64,000 nt of DNA from Certhia americana (Eukaryota > Chordata > Aves > Passeriformes > Certhiidae): positions 7,056,930 to 7,120,929 of the forward strand of contig CM031872.1 in NCBI GenBank assembly GCA_018697195.1, given 5' to 3'. The notes below the pieces were generated by a model that was not told where the DNA came from, did not search any database, and saw nothing but the letters and a program-made list of their open reading frames with translations. The translations under genes and the position numbers were made by a program. Of this stretch, positions 36,591 to 48,689 are shown piece by piece (the first letter of the stretch is position 1; each line of letters opens with the position of its first letter).

Positions 36591-37889
36591 CCTGGAGCCT
36601 GTGAAATCACTACCTGCTCCTCCTGAGCCCCAAGGCCAAAAAAAGAGTATAAAATAGAGTGCTATCAGCTCCAGGGAGAGCTGCTGTCTGCCCCAAAGGC
36701 TGAAAGCAGACACTAAAACCTGATGTTTCTAAATATGGTCCTGCTGCTCCCCAAGACTTCCATGGCACCTTCTGAGAAGCACTGAAAATCCTGGTAGCCC
36801 ATTTGACTGCCCATTCCTTTGGAATGTGTGAGCCTCTTGCAAACACAGCAGCCCTGGCAGCCAGCAGAGCTCAGCTCTGTGCTGGACACAGCAGCTCAGA
36901 ATGGAAAGATTATCAATAATCACCACATCCCAAACATTGCTCCATGAGTGTTTGGAAAGGATTACGCCCTGTTCAAGGAGAAAACCCCAAACCTGCAGTT
37001 TCTGTGGGGATAAGAGATCCCATGGACAGGTAATTGAGCTGGCAAAAATGTCACAAAGCCATTGGGGCAGCTTTTCAAGACTCTTCCTTAGCATCCAGTG
37101 TGCTTTACACAACTCCCTGTTCTGGAAATCCTGCAGCTCCTAGTCTCTCCCTGAATATGCTGCTCACCCTTAAAATTTCAATATCTTGGAAAAATTCCAT
37201 ACCTTGTCTTTTTCAAAGCGGGGCTCTCAGTGTTTAATGCTGACATTATGGACTCAGCCAGGGAGATTCCACTGACCTGCTCAGGGCAGTTGGAATATAA
37301 GTAAGCATCCTCATTCCTGCAGGCCATAACTCCATGAAAAACCTGGGAAAGAACACGGGATTGTTGTAGTTACTGCAAATTTAACCAAACTATAAAAAGC
37401 AGTTAGTGCCAATTGAGACCAGCTTTAAAAAGTCAGCCAAGCCCAATTTCACCCAGGCACCCTGCCATGCAAGTGGAACTGAAGGGCAGATCCAGGAGTC
37501 TGCCAGGAGAAATGGCACAGGAATGGCAGGTCTGCCTTGGAGGGGGGGATGGAAGGAGCTTATTATGTTTGGTCTGTCCACAGGAAGGCTAAAAGTAGGC
37601 ATGAGTAACTCATAGAAATGCCCTAGGAGTAAACAGCCAAAAGGAGAAAGAACTATTTTAACTCAGTTACATGATGAGCAGGAATTAATCTGTTAGGCTG
37701 TAATTAAAAAATAATAATAAAAAAAAGTATAAAAATCAGAGGAGTCATTTTTTCAAGCAGCCAAGGAGTGAGAAGCCCCCTGAGAGGTGAGAAAGGGAAC
37801 CAAGAGGTTATGGAGGAGCTGGGAAGCACAGCCAGACTCCATGAGCGCAGAGCTCCTGCCCTGTGCTGTGGTCAGCAGTGACACCAGGG
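36591..37889. other. Unique non-coding DNA with an A-rich patch
   Basis: An A-rich low-complexity patch lies at 37703-37727. Frames are short and overlapping; nothing supported. Confidence 0.45.
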
Positions 37890-38035
37890 AATCAGAGAAT
37901 CCTGGGATGGTTCGGGTAGAAGGGACCTTAAATTTTATCTCATTCTATCCCCTGCCATGGGCAGGGACTCCTTCCACTATCCCAGGTTGCTCCAAGCTCC
38001 ATCCAAGCTGGCCTTGGACACCTCCAGGGTGTGAC
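37890..38035 (-). mobile_element. CR1 LINE 3' tail, group A-related
   Basis: Reverse complement of CR1: tail 'aatcagagaatcctgggatg', then 'gggtagaagggaccttaaat', 'cctgccatgggcagggactc', 'ccaggttgctccaagctcca' and 'tggccttggacacctccagg'. It breaks off there. More diverged than the copies at 32.8 and 52.7 kb. Confidence 0.88.
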
Positions 38036-39340
38036 CTTGACTAAGTTCAGTCCATCCCTTGGTGGGTAAGTACCTGTGTGTATTTCATGTATTTTTAACA
38101 ATCTTTTAAGTAACTTATGTCTCCAAATGCTTCTATCATTTTCAGAAGCAGGAGGCAAGGACTTTAATTCTGCTTTCTCCTGCACCCTGGAGAGCCTGTG
38201 ACGTACCTGCTGATTGCCTCAGCTCCCCCCTGGCTGGGAGGGAAGCAGTTCATTCCCTGTGCAGAGAGCCCAGTTAGAGAGCTCCTTGTTCTAATAATGG
38301 TCATCTATTTATAGCCCTTCATAATTTGTTTCATGACAAAGAGATTCTGCAAGATGGTCCTTGATTCTTGCAAGTTTGTAATGATTTTTCCCTTCCTGTG
38401 TTATTGAAAGTAGCTTTTGTGCTTGGCAAAATGCCTGTAATAAAGGCTATTTCATGTGTTCCGAGTAAATGACAGGGACTTTAATAGGTTTCTGAGGAAA
38501 GCTTAGAATTTCTCTTTGTTTCCCTTCAATTCTTTTCAATCTCCTGTGTCAGATGGGCCTGGCTTAGCCCAAGCCTTGCAGGAGCAAAAGAGGCACAGAG
38601 CACAATGCCCTCAATGCTGCTGCCCATTGCCAGCACAGCAGCTCAGCCCAGAGCCTCTGGGGGTGACGCTTTGCAAAAAGCAGAAGGGCAAAGTCTGGAG
38701 ATGGACCTGGCTGATTAATTTGCTCATTCCACAACTGTCTTGCACCAGAAATGACAATTATTTCTGGGGCCAGCTGTTTAGTATTCTGGCATTGGTACAA
38801 GTGCCCTTATGAAATATCTCTGTACCATCACAGCCACAAATGCACCTCTATCACCATCACGGACTGCAGTGCACAACAGCATCAAGACCATGCACAAGAC
38901 CATCTCCAGATTTTCCCCATTTCCTACAGCATTTTTAACCCAGAGAATAGTTTTCATCCCCATGCATCTCCAGGTGACAGCGCTGGTGGCCTGTCCTACC
39001 TGCAGTGCTGCTGGGGGATGTCAAAACAGAGGGACAAGTCCTTGTCTTGACTATCTCTGTGTCATGGCTCACAGTTACCAGTTGTCTCACAGTTATCAGT
39101 CCCTCCACACCTTCTGGGGGAAAACAGGATGGGGAGAGCAGTGCCCTGAGGGCACAGCCCCACCCCTGCATTCTGAAAAACCCTCACCAAGTCCTGGGCT
39201 GGAGGTTATCATTAGTCAGGTGTCAGGTTCACACTGGTTTGGTTCTTCCATTCTCACCTGGTCCCAGCTGTGTCTGGAGTACTTTCAGAGTTGAAGCTTT
39301 CAGCAATTCTCCAATGGGCTCCAGTTTTGTTAACCAAGAG
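38036..39340. other. Unique non-coding DNA
   Basis: The AT-rich frame-poor stretch 38230-38500 could be conserved but shows no decisive motif. Frames at 38516-39358 overlap one another without domains. Confidence 0.4.
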
Positions 39341-39800
39341 AATCATGGAATATCCTGAGCTGGAAGAGACCCACCAGGATCATCCAGCCCAGCCCCTGTC
39401 CCTGCACAGCCCCCCCCAACACTCCCAGCCTGTGCATCCCTGGGATGTCCAAAGGCTCCTGGAGCTCTGGCAGCCTCGGGGCCGTGCCCATTCCCTGGGC
39501 AGTGCCCAGCACCCTCTGGGGGAAGAACCTTGCCCTGAGCTGCAGCCTGAGCCTGCCCTGGTCCAGCTCCAGCCGTTCCCTGGGTGCTGTCCCTGTCCCA
39601 GAGCAGAGCTCGGAGCTGCCCCTCGGGAGGAGCTGCAGCCCCCGGGGAGCTCTGCCCTCAGTCTGCTCCAGCTGAATAATCCCAGTGCCCCCAGCAGCTC
39701 CACACGGGCTTCCCCTCCAGACCCTTCCCCATCCCCGTGTCCCTCCTCTGAACACTTTCTAACAGTTTTAATTCTTGCACTGTGGTGTCCAAAGCTGCCC
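39341..39800 (-). mobile_element. CR1 LINE 3' part, group B, long copy
   Basis: Reverse complement of group B. It goes from 'gagaatcatggaatatcctg' through 'gatcatccagcccagcccct', 'cagcctgtgcatccctggga', 'ccctgggcagtgcccagcac' and 'ctggtccagctccagccgtt' to the 'cctctgaacactttctaac' region. A 277-codon + strand frame (39270-40103) starts in unique DNA, crosses the antisense of this repeat and shows no domain, so it is not a gene. The copy is a near mirror image of the one at 7485-8045. Confidence 0.92.
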
Positions 39801-40539
39801 CCCCAGCACTCCTTAGTTCCTGTCTGGGCAGTCCATAGCGCTGAACCACCTCTGCCTTTCACCCTTCCCCACTTCCCAGCCTTTGCCTCCTGCCCCTTTG
39901 TTGGACTCCCCCTCTCTGAGCATTCCCAGGTGGTGACCCGTGCACCTTTCAGGTTCCCACTGGGATTTCCCCGGGCATCCCAGCACCAGGAGCGCTTGCT
40001 GGCTATGGAAGGTGCACAGACCATTCCCATACTGCCGGTGGGATTGCCTGGGACCACCAGGAGGCATCAGTCCCCTATCAGTCCTACATCACTCCTCTGT
40101 TAGTCCTCCAGGGCAGGCAGGTGGAGGGGAAGTCGCGCCCCGCTGCCCAGCTCCAGGAGTCTTGTCCCCTCTCGGCAACGCCTTCCAGGTCATCCACAGT
40201 CCCAGAGCTCCGGAGCATCGGCACCAGCATCATGGTTTTTGAAAGCCTGCAGTGGGCTGGATCAACCTCGGGGCCGTGAGAGGGCAGCACCTGGATCTGC
40301 TGGAGGAGCGGAGCTCCCGGCAAAGCTGCATCGGGCTCCCTGGAAAACAACCAGCAAATTTACAGAGAATCCGTCTTCTTCGAGTCCAAGAGTCAGGCTG
40401 ATGACGGATCCAAACTAAACCTTCCCACAGCTTTCCTTCACAGTCGGGCCGTCTGCTTCTTTGTAGACCCAGTTTCACAAAAGGATCTCCAATTGCCAGG
40501 GAATTCTGCTGCTTCCACTCGGGATGGAAGTGAAGCACG

Positions 40540-40570
40540 TTTTGTTTTCTTTTGTTTTGTTTTGTTTTCT
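40540..40570. repeat. (TTTTG)n-like microsatellite
   Basis: About five TTTTG/TTTTC units in a row. Confidence 0.8.
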
Positions 40571-41825
40571 CAGCTGCTGTAACCAAGAGTCTGTGGGGAC
40601 TGGAGGGGAATTATGAGTCCCAGTCTCCAGTTGGGTTTCCAGCACACCCACAGCTGTAATTCCCCAGTTCATCACCAGTATCACACCTGAACAATGAGCC
40701 CAGAGGATGATTAAGGAGCCTGAAATTGGCTTCCTCTCTCAATCAGCCTTTCATTTCCTCTCTCAAGAAAGCAGAACTGCTTAAGGTGTATGTTTACTTT
40801 TATCTTCCCTTGTTTCTCTCCTTCCCCCTCCCCAGCACTGGGAGCAGCAGGAGCCAATCTACAGGGACACAGTCCAGCCCAGCTGCAGTGCAGGGAAGGC
40901 CTCCACAGCCCTGAGCACACACAAGCTGCTCTCTGTGCTTGGGGGTTTGCAGAAGACCCCACACATCACAGGGGTGTCCATCCCAGTGCTCCCAGTGCTG
41001 CCAGGGGGTGGCATTCACTCTGGAAGAAAAGCATATTCTAGGAGTGAGTCTGGTTGTGTTTGCAGGGGCAATTTTCCTGGGAGCCATTCAGGAACTTCCT
41101 GATTCAGACACAATTGGCTGTGACTGTGCAGCTGCTGGGGGAAAGCAGTGGAATTATTTTGTTATTAACGCTCATGTGGCCACATCGGCTCAGGATCCAT
41201 CCTGTGTCCTTCCCAGGGCTGAGACCATATGTGAATGTGGAGCATTGAGAAGTTAAAGGATCAGTTTCAAGGAGTTCCTTTTCTGCCATGAAATTCATAG
41301 ACTGAGCATAAACAGAAGAGGGTCAATATCCCCAAAGAGAACAGAATGAACCTTTTCAGCTGGTTTCATTGGCAATGCCCTTTTTTTTCACAGTAACTGG
41401 TTGTCTCCGTTGATTTTGGAATGGGCAGTCAGAACTGAAACAAAGCTGTTGGGCTTTTCAGAGTGGGAACTGAAATGTTAGATTCTCTGCTGACTTGTGC
41501 TGGCCCCACAGTCAAATGTGATATTCCCCTTGGCTTTTCAATGTGTTAATGAAGTCCAGAGACGACCTCGACTCTTGTTTTATATTTCATGGAACATTAA
41601 TGGCAAATTCAGCCCCCTGGCCCCAGGCAGCAGATGCCAAAATGCAGCCTTGGCTCCATTTCCCCGCTTTTGCAGCGCCGGGGCAGAGGCTCAGCTGGCG
41701 CCTGCCAGCACAGCCTGAGAGGCTGCAGCCCTTTCTCTGGGTTGGGGCTCTGCTCTGCTGAGTGCACACATTGTATATCCTGAGCCTGTGCCCCAAGGTG
41801 AATTTCATCCTCACTGTAGCCCTGA

Positions 41826-41865
41826 GTCCAGCCCTGGACCTTGTCCAGCCCTGGATGTTGTCCAG
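41826..41865. repeat. 17-bp tandem repeat, about 2.3 units
   Basis: 'gtccagccctggaccttgtccagccctgg..' repeats a 17-base unit twice, with a partial third copy. One substitution pair separates the units. Confidence 0.75.
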
Positions 41866-42602
41866 AATCTCTTCTGCACCAGAGCCATTCCTGATTCCAG
41901 TAACACTTTTCTCTGCTGGACCCTGTCATGGTCCATAGGCCCAGCTGTGCCATGCACTGTTGGATTTGATGTTGTTGGGCCTCTGAACTTGTGGGAAGAT
42001 GTTCCCATGGAAGTGTTGCTGTGGGGGTTCAGGCAAAATTCCTCCTGTTGCTGGACACTCTTTTTGCCTTGTCACCCATGTCCTTCCTGCAAGGTGAGAG
42101 AGCATTGATATATTCTGATGACAACCCCTGGTTTTTGTCCTTTCCTTCTGATCCCACTAATTTAGGCTACACTCTGTTCTGCAGCTTCTATTTTCTCCTG
42201 TACCACTGCTCTCCTCTGGGACTTCCAACCATCAGTGTCATCAGAGCTTCAGAAATAGAGAATTAATCAAACACCAAGGTAGTTATGCATACTGCTTCTA
42301 CACATTCCCCACCTGGAATACTAACAGGATCTCCTTGAGATTTCACGGGAGAAGGCGCTGGTGTTGAATGCAAAGATCAGGAGTGTTTACTACTTTAAAC
42401 TTCAGGCAGAAATACTCATCCAAGTGTCTGGAAATCAAAGGCAAGGGCTAGATTTGGGTGCACAAGGTCAGGCAAAGAGCAGTCAGCTGGCACCCACCAC
42501 TACTCCATGGGCTTGAGATTTAGGTCAGGAGAACACTGGCTATTTCTCACCTGGACAGACCCAGATGGGTGGTTTGGCAATAAAGACCCTGAGCTCAGGG
42601 AA

Positions 42603-42712
42603 GGTGAGACAGGGAGTGAGCCAGGGGAGCACCAGGAAAGGAAAAGCAGGGAGGGATCCAGGAAAAGTAAGCCAGGGAGGACAAGGAAAGTAAGGCAGGG
42701 GATGATCCAAGT
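42603..42712. repeat. Purine-rich degenerate minisatellite
   Basis: Roughly four units of 23-26 bases of the type 'agccaggga(g)gNNcaaggaaagta'. The + strand is almost all A and G. It makes open frames on both strands that are not genes. Confidence 0.75.
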
Positions 42713-45700
42713 GGCGACCAAGGACAGACACCAGCAGCTGTGACAGAGCATTGCCAGCCAGGAGCACCATGGCCATATTTCTGACCCCCTGAGAGCTGTC
42801 CTTTGTGGGGAATTGAGGCAACATTAAGGTTTGAGTTCCCAGAAGAATTTAGGAATCGAGGCTCTGATTCAGAGGCTTGTAAAAAACACCTGAGGCTGTA
42901 AAACCCTGCAGGGGTCACTGGGTTAAGCCCAAGACCCCCCACAGCATGTGAGGGGGGGTGAATCTGCACCAAACAGCAAGTGCAGGGGGTTGACTCAGCT
43001 TGAGCATCAACTGGAGAAGGGAAAAGATTTATGAGCACTACATAAGAAAACAGCTGCCAAAGAGCCCTGCAGCACCTGCAGGGTTTTTTCTCTTCATTTT
43101 CTTGGTCTGTGACTCCTGAGCAGTGTACTCACAGAACCAGTTCAGCTGGAAAGGTCTCACCTTTCTCTGCGGACCACAGGGAGTTCCGGGATTTGAGATT
43201 TCATTCCCTCCCCTGCAGTTCACCTCTTGCCCCACATTCCCAGATCACAGCTAAGGCTGAGCTAAAAACGTCCAGGGTTTCCAGGCTGGAAGGAGTGGGC
43301 TGTGCACCTGCACTTCCCCACAACTCCCTGGGCAGTGTTGGGATGCTGGGAGTGAGGAGCATCCCAGGGGAAACAAACACAGCAGGAGCAGGGATTTCAC
43401 AACACAGGATGGGCCAAGCATAACTCAGCAAAGTGGAGCAAGGAAACCACAAACAAAAGTGTTTCACTGAATAAATCCAAAGCTTTCCCAGTAATGAGCA
43501 TCCATTTATGGCAGGAAGGGTGTGGGAGCTGCAGCAAGTACCTGAGGCAGCCACAAAACACAGAATGTGCAGCACAAGTGACCACACTTAAGCCAAAATT
43601 CAGTGATCAATTCAACCTTTCAGAAATCCTTAATTCCTGCCACGGCAACAATGGGATACTCCAAGAAGATACTCAGAGAAAGATCCCCCTAATCTGTAGG
43701 TGGCATCCAAGTGAAGATCCTGCCCGAGGATGTGCAGGTCACACTGGGAGCAGGGAAAAGCAGCCCCATATATTTTCCAATTATTCATGGGCATTGCATT
43801 TCCCAGAGCACGGAGAAATGAAGCAATGAGAAATCCTAGAAGTTTGTGGCCACACAGAGCAGCTCACAGGAACCTCATTGGGGAAGTGGGAGGTGAGTCA
43901 AAAGGGGCTGCAAGGAGCCAAGAGAGGGATGCCAGAGCCATGGGGCAGTGAGGGAGCTGACTTTGGGTGATCCAACTGCTGGGAGGCAGGAGGCAGGTGC
44001 CTGGCAGCCCCATTTCCTGGCAATGCATCCTGGAAAGCCCTGTGGGAGTTTCCTGTTGCTCAGCTCTTCAGGCTGAAGCAGCACCTGCCTCCCTTCCCCA
44101 CATTGTGCTGGGCAGAGGGGGGAGAATGTCACTGGCCAAGAATTCCTTAGGAAGAAAATGCCATGAGGTTTCCAGCCCTTTTCCAGGCTGCTGGGCAGTG
44201 GCAAAGGCAAAATAATGTGTGGGAAATAATTTTCCAGGTGTATCCTGCAGGCCAAGGAAGAGCCAGAGCCAGGCATGGGTGGCCAGATCCGGTCCTACGG
44301 AATGTGAAGCATCTCTGGAGGGAGCTCAGCAGGACCAGGACTCAGATGTAAGCTGAGAGGGGGCTGCACTTGAGCCTTGGCCAGGGAAAGGTCTGTGCAA
44401 GGTTGCAGTGTTGGAATTCCTGAGGCTGGGCTGGAGTCCTGCAGAGGTCCTTGCCAAAGTTGGTGCTTCAGAGGTGCTGTGAGTCCCTTGAGCAGAGCAT
44501 CTGCCCAGGGCTGTGCTTGCAGTGCTGTGACAGTGACCCACTGTCCACCTGTGGGGGATACAATCCAGGATTTCAGTGTTCAAACAGCACTGGTTATTAC
44601 TAAATCACCTTACAGACCACCCACACATCTCATTTCATTTTCTCTTTCATTTCAGAACCAGGTCACTTCCACACCCATCCTCCCCTGAACTCCAAAGCTC
44701 CCACTCCTGGGATCCCACAGCATCTTCAGCAGCTCCTGCTCCTGAGGTTTGGCTGAACTCACTCCTGTCCCTTTCACCTCTATTTTTTTGGGTAATTTTT
44801 CTTCCTCTCTCCCTCCCTACAGCCGACGGAGCAGATGCTGTGGAAGCTGCAGAAGGCAGCAGCTTTCCATCAGCTCTGACAGGAGCAGTGGGGGCCTGCT
44901 CCAGTTCCACCAGCAGATCCTTCCCCATGTGCAAGGCTGATCCCCCATCCAGGCACCAGAGAATGCACCCAACAGCTGCAGACAGGTCACAGGGAGGACA
45001 CCTCGGGGCTCTGGGAGAGCCCAAGCACACAATCAGTGACAAGCAGGATTCATGTCAGGTGACATTTCAGCTGTTCGTTTTGGGCACCCACAAAACCAGC
45101 TTTGTTCCCTGCACTGGGGGCCAGCCTTGCCCCTCCCTGCAGCACTGGGCTCCCTGTCCCATCAGCCCCAGCACAGGCAACAGCCTCTCTCCAGGCAGGG
45201 GATGGAAATACCCCAGGCAGGAGGGGAGATGGAACAGTGTGTCCGTCCACCTGCAGCTCAGCCTCCCTTGTAGGGCCACCTGGGCACACCTGGCTGCTTG
45301 GGGACAGTGCCACCATCTGCCTGGAAAGCCCTGGGGTAGCTGTGATCCCTCCCAGATTCTGTGAGGGAATTTCTCCTGTGATTCATTACACTTGGCTTTG
45401 CAGGAGGACATCACCATCCTGCATGGCTGTGACAGGGCATGAAGAATGGAAAGTGGCCCCATGGGATGCTGAGGAGGGAGACAGGAGGAGGAAGAAACTG
45501 CAGAATACATCCATGAAAATCATATTTGGCACTGAATATTCCCTTTCCCCCTGTTCAACTGGAAGCTCATGGCAGTGAGGGATGTGAATTAGGTGGGCCA
45601 CACTGTGATGGCCCCTGGCTGGCACTGGGGTGAGTCACAAGCACAGCAAGAAGGTTCCCAGGGAGCCCAGCACAAGGAGCCCAGATCCCAGTACTCTGAG

Positions 45701-45759
45701 AGTGTCCCCACACACTCAGAACTGTGTGGGTTTGTCCAGTGCTGCTACAAGGGCAGCAG
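42713..45759. other. Unique non-coding DNA
   Basis: The 262-codon + strand frame at 44576-45364 has no domain, is rich in Ser/Pro/His, and faces 131- and 147-codon frames on the other strand; I read it as chance. A strong splice-acceptor-like tract ends at 44822 (see findings). No transposon recognised. Confidence 0.4.
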
Positions 45760-46250
45760 AGAATCAGAGACTGGGTTGGGCTGGAAAGGACCTTCAATCT
45801 CATCCAGTGCCACCCCCTACCATGGGCAGGGACACCTCCCACTGTCCCAGGTTGCTCCCAGCCCCAATGTCCAGCCTGGCCTGGGACACTGCCAGGGATC
45901 CAGGGGCAGCCACAGCTGCTCTGGGCACCCTGTGCCAGGGCCTGCCCACCCTGCCAGGGAACAATTCCTGCCCAATATCCCACCCAGCCCTGCCCCCTTA
46001 TTCTGTCATGACATTCCCCTGTCCCAAGTCCATCTCCAGCTCTCCTGGAGCCCCTTCAGGTCTTAGAAGGGACTTTAGGCTTTCCCCAAGCCCTCTCTTC
46101 TCAGGTTGAACAATCCCAGCTCCCTCAGTCTTTCCTCCTGGAAGAGGTCCTCCAACCCTCTGCTCATCTCCATGATCTCCTCTGAACTTGTTCCAACAGC
46201 TCCATGTCCTTCTTGTGCTGGGGACCCCAGAGCTCCAGGAACTGCGAGGG
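45760..46250 (-). mobile_element. CR1 LINE 3' end, group A, ~490 bases
   Basis: Reverse complement of CR1. It runs from the tail 'gagaatcagagactgggttg' through 'ccaggttgctcccagcccca', 'ggcagccacagctgctctgg' and 'ggcctgcccaccctgccagg' to 'ctctcctggagccccttcag' and 'tctcttctcaggttgaacaa'. It ends at 'tgtccttcttgtgctgggga'. It is the longest group A copy and near identical to those at 32.9 and 52.8 kb over ~150 bases. The several 110-159-codon frames across it are artefacts. Confidence 0.94.
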
Positions 46251-46775
46251 GCAGAAAGAGCTTCGAGCAATTCCAGAGGAAGGACAGAAACACAGAAAGA
46301 ACAAATGGACTCAGACCAACTTTTCCTATTTAGACTCATTTGTTACGGAAGTATTGAAAATGCTGGAAGCTGGAAAACTTCAACAAGCAAAAGTTGCTGC
46401 CAAGGCTTATGTTTTCCTCCAATGTTTGACCTTTAGCTCCAGAAGTCACAGAATTACATAAGATCCCTCATTTTTGCTAAATAAAAATATTGTCATAACG
46501 GAAAAAGAGCCTTTCACAGAAAATTAAAACACATGCAAGGATCTGAAAACACGGAAATGGGAAAGGAACGAAAACCCTAGGATCTGTTCCCTGAAGAGAC
46601 AACACCCTATTAAAGCCAAATTTGTGATCTGGGTGAAAGTGTCATGGGTTGCAATCATGTCATGGTTGGCACAGTGGATACCAGCAGCCCTGGGAGCTCC
46701 ACCCTTTAATCTGGAAGTTTAGTCTGTGAAACAAACAAATTTTAGTTCAGTTTCTTCTCTTTTTTTGTATCTTCA

Positions 46776-46896
46776 AAAGTGTCCAAGGCCAGGGCTTGGA
46801 GCAGCCTGGTCTAGGGGAATGAGTTCCTGCTCATGGCACTGGATGAGCTTTAAGGTCCCTTCCAACCTAAACCAGTCTATGATTCTATGATTTTAT
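46776..46896 (+). mobile_element. CR1 LINE 3' tail, short
   Basis: Words 'gtgtccaaggccagggcttg', 'gagcagcctggtctagggga', 'gatgagctttaaggtccctt' and 'ccaacctaaaccagtctatg', ending with tandem tail units 'attctatgattttat'. The tail with more than one unit is well preserved, marking the true 3' end. Confidence 0.9.
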
Positions 46897-47875
46897 AATC
46901 ACTGCATTAAATAAAATCCCAGAATGCCTGGGGGGCAATACTCTATATCCTCCCTTCTTTACGAGAAATGAGAGCAAGCCAAATAAATTATACCTGCAGC
47001 TAAAAAATTATTTCAACTAATCATAAAATTTCATCCTTTTTTTTCCCCTCTCAAAAAAATCAGGTCACCAGCAAATCACAGCTCCAATTCTTCTCTTTGT
47101 AGTCACATCCCCAGCAGCTTGGGGAGGGATGAAGAGCAGCAGGACCCACCTAACCCAGCCCAGCTCTTGGGTCTTCCCTGCCAACATCCACATGCCCAGG
47201 CTGCTGGGGAGGCAGGAGAGAGGGAAAATGGGGTTTTACTGAAAGATGTCATATTCATGCACTGGAAAGGCCCCAGGTATGACCCCAGTGAGGTGCTGAG
47301 GGTGATGATCCCAACATTTGGATCTTGTGGATTGTAGTTCAGGAAAATGAAAGCCAAGCAGGCTGGAATTTATCTCCTTCAAAACTGACAGAAAATCAAC
47401 ATCCAAACTGGAATTTCACTGCTTTCCAGTGTTCCTGCCTGGGCTGGATGTCTGGCTGTGCAGCCCTTGGAGGGCCAGGGCAGGCAGGGGGACACACAAG
47501 AGACCCTTGGACATGAGCAGAGCTTCTGCTCGTGGCTTTGGACTGAGCAGAGGTTGTCCTAGGCCCACTGCTAATTAATCATCACTGGGGCTGATGAGTC
47601 CTCCAGCAGCCACAGCTGCAAGAGATATAAAAAGCCCCAAAACCAGATCCATTTTGCCAAGTAAAGGTATTTCTGCAGCTCCAGCATTGGCCTGGGTCCC
47701 ATGGCCTGCAGGGAGTTCCTGCCTGGAACTAGGTGGGCATGAGCATTTCAGTCCCCAAAGCCAACGTGAAGCTCTCCTCATCTTTCCCTTGTCTGTGTGC
47801 AACATCCAGCTGGAAAAAAAGGATTTCTCCTTTGCTATTTCCCTTTTATTTAGAGAATTGCAGATCAGGATGGGG
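46897..47875. other. Unique non-coding DNA
   Basis: Small overlapping frames only; a 99-codon frame (47594-47893) has no domain. Confidence 0.45.
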
Positions 47876-48240
47876 GATTACGGTTGGAGTTAATCTTGGT
47901 TAGGATAAGGACGAGTTTAGGACTGAGCTTTAATTAGAAATGGGTTACTTTGGAGGTTAAAACATACAATTAGGTTTTTCTTTGAGTCTGTAGGTTTAGA
48001 TAAGTTTTAGGGTTATATCTATGGGGATGATTAAACTCAAGGACTTAGATTTTAAATTTCTAGAGATAATTGCCTTTGGGCAGGAATTAAATTTGAAATA
48101 ATTTGAAGGATTAGGCTGGTATTAAGGTTAGATATGATTAACCATTGCATTATAGTAGATTACTGTTAAATAGAATCAGGCTGATTTAGGAGTTCAGTTT
48201 GAATCTAATTATAATTAGGGCTATTATTTGGCAGAGACTC
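47876..48240. repeat. TTAG-rich, C-poor strand-asymmetric tract
   Basis: In about 365 bases the word TTAG occurs about 11 times on the + strand (1-2 expected), for example at 47900, 47917, 47934, 47970, 47996, 48007, 48045, 48111, 48128, 48186 and 48215. C is rare. Spacing is irregular (three gaps are 17 bases), so this is either a badly decayed tandem repeat or a compositionally biased element. No frame of note. Confidence 0.5.
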
Positions 48241-48689
48241 TGTGATTCCTGATCAGGGGAGGGATGAGAATTTTCATCAGGGTCTCTCTGCAGCTGCATT
48301 TCCATTTGATGCCCCTGATTTGGGACTCTCTATGAAGGGAGGAAGCAGAAATTTCTGTGACCCAGGAAACCCCAAATCCCTGATTCCACCAAGAGCAGCT
48401 TGGAGCTGTGCTGGCTGGAAGATTGCTTTGTTTGCAATCCCTATTCCTGTTTTCTGAGCACAGGAAGGATAAATAGAGCATGGTTTTGTTTATAGCACAT
48501 TGACACTTTCCCAGGTTTCCAGCCATTCAAAGCAAGGCAGGGGAAAGATCTGATCATTTAAATCTATTTTCCATTCTCTGCCTAAGCCTTTATGAATAAA
48601 ACCAAAGATTGCTTTTAGAAATAACTCTCTTCCATATATAAATCCAACTTTTCTGTGTTAAAAGAAACCCCTCTTGATGTTTAGTCAGT
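48241..48689. other. Unique non-coding DNA
   Basis: No supported feature. Confidence 0.45.

Larger units (their letters stand above)
39801..42602. other. Unique non-coding DNA, CpG-richer at 40.12-40.46 kb
   Basis: About 17 CpG in 340 bases at 40120-40460, clearly above background. A (TTTTG)n patch lies at 40540-40570 and a short CCAGCCCTGGA tandem at 41826-41865. A possible exon at 40836-41043 is discussed in the findings. No domain in any frame. Confidence 0.4.

Noticed and set aside
39270..40103. 277-codon open frame on the + strand
   Set aside because: Much of it is the antisense of a group B CR1 copy; the translation is Pro/Ser/Leu-rich with no domain, and a long frame on the other strand overlaps it.
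41926..42010. 'ctgtcatggtccataggccc' segment thought to be an LTR start
   Set aside because: No matching LTR end, polyadenylation signal or TATA at sensible distance.
44576..45364. 262-codon open frame on the + strand
   Set aside because: No domain or recognisable similarity, several long frames in other phases and strands, and no promoter or clear exon structure.
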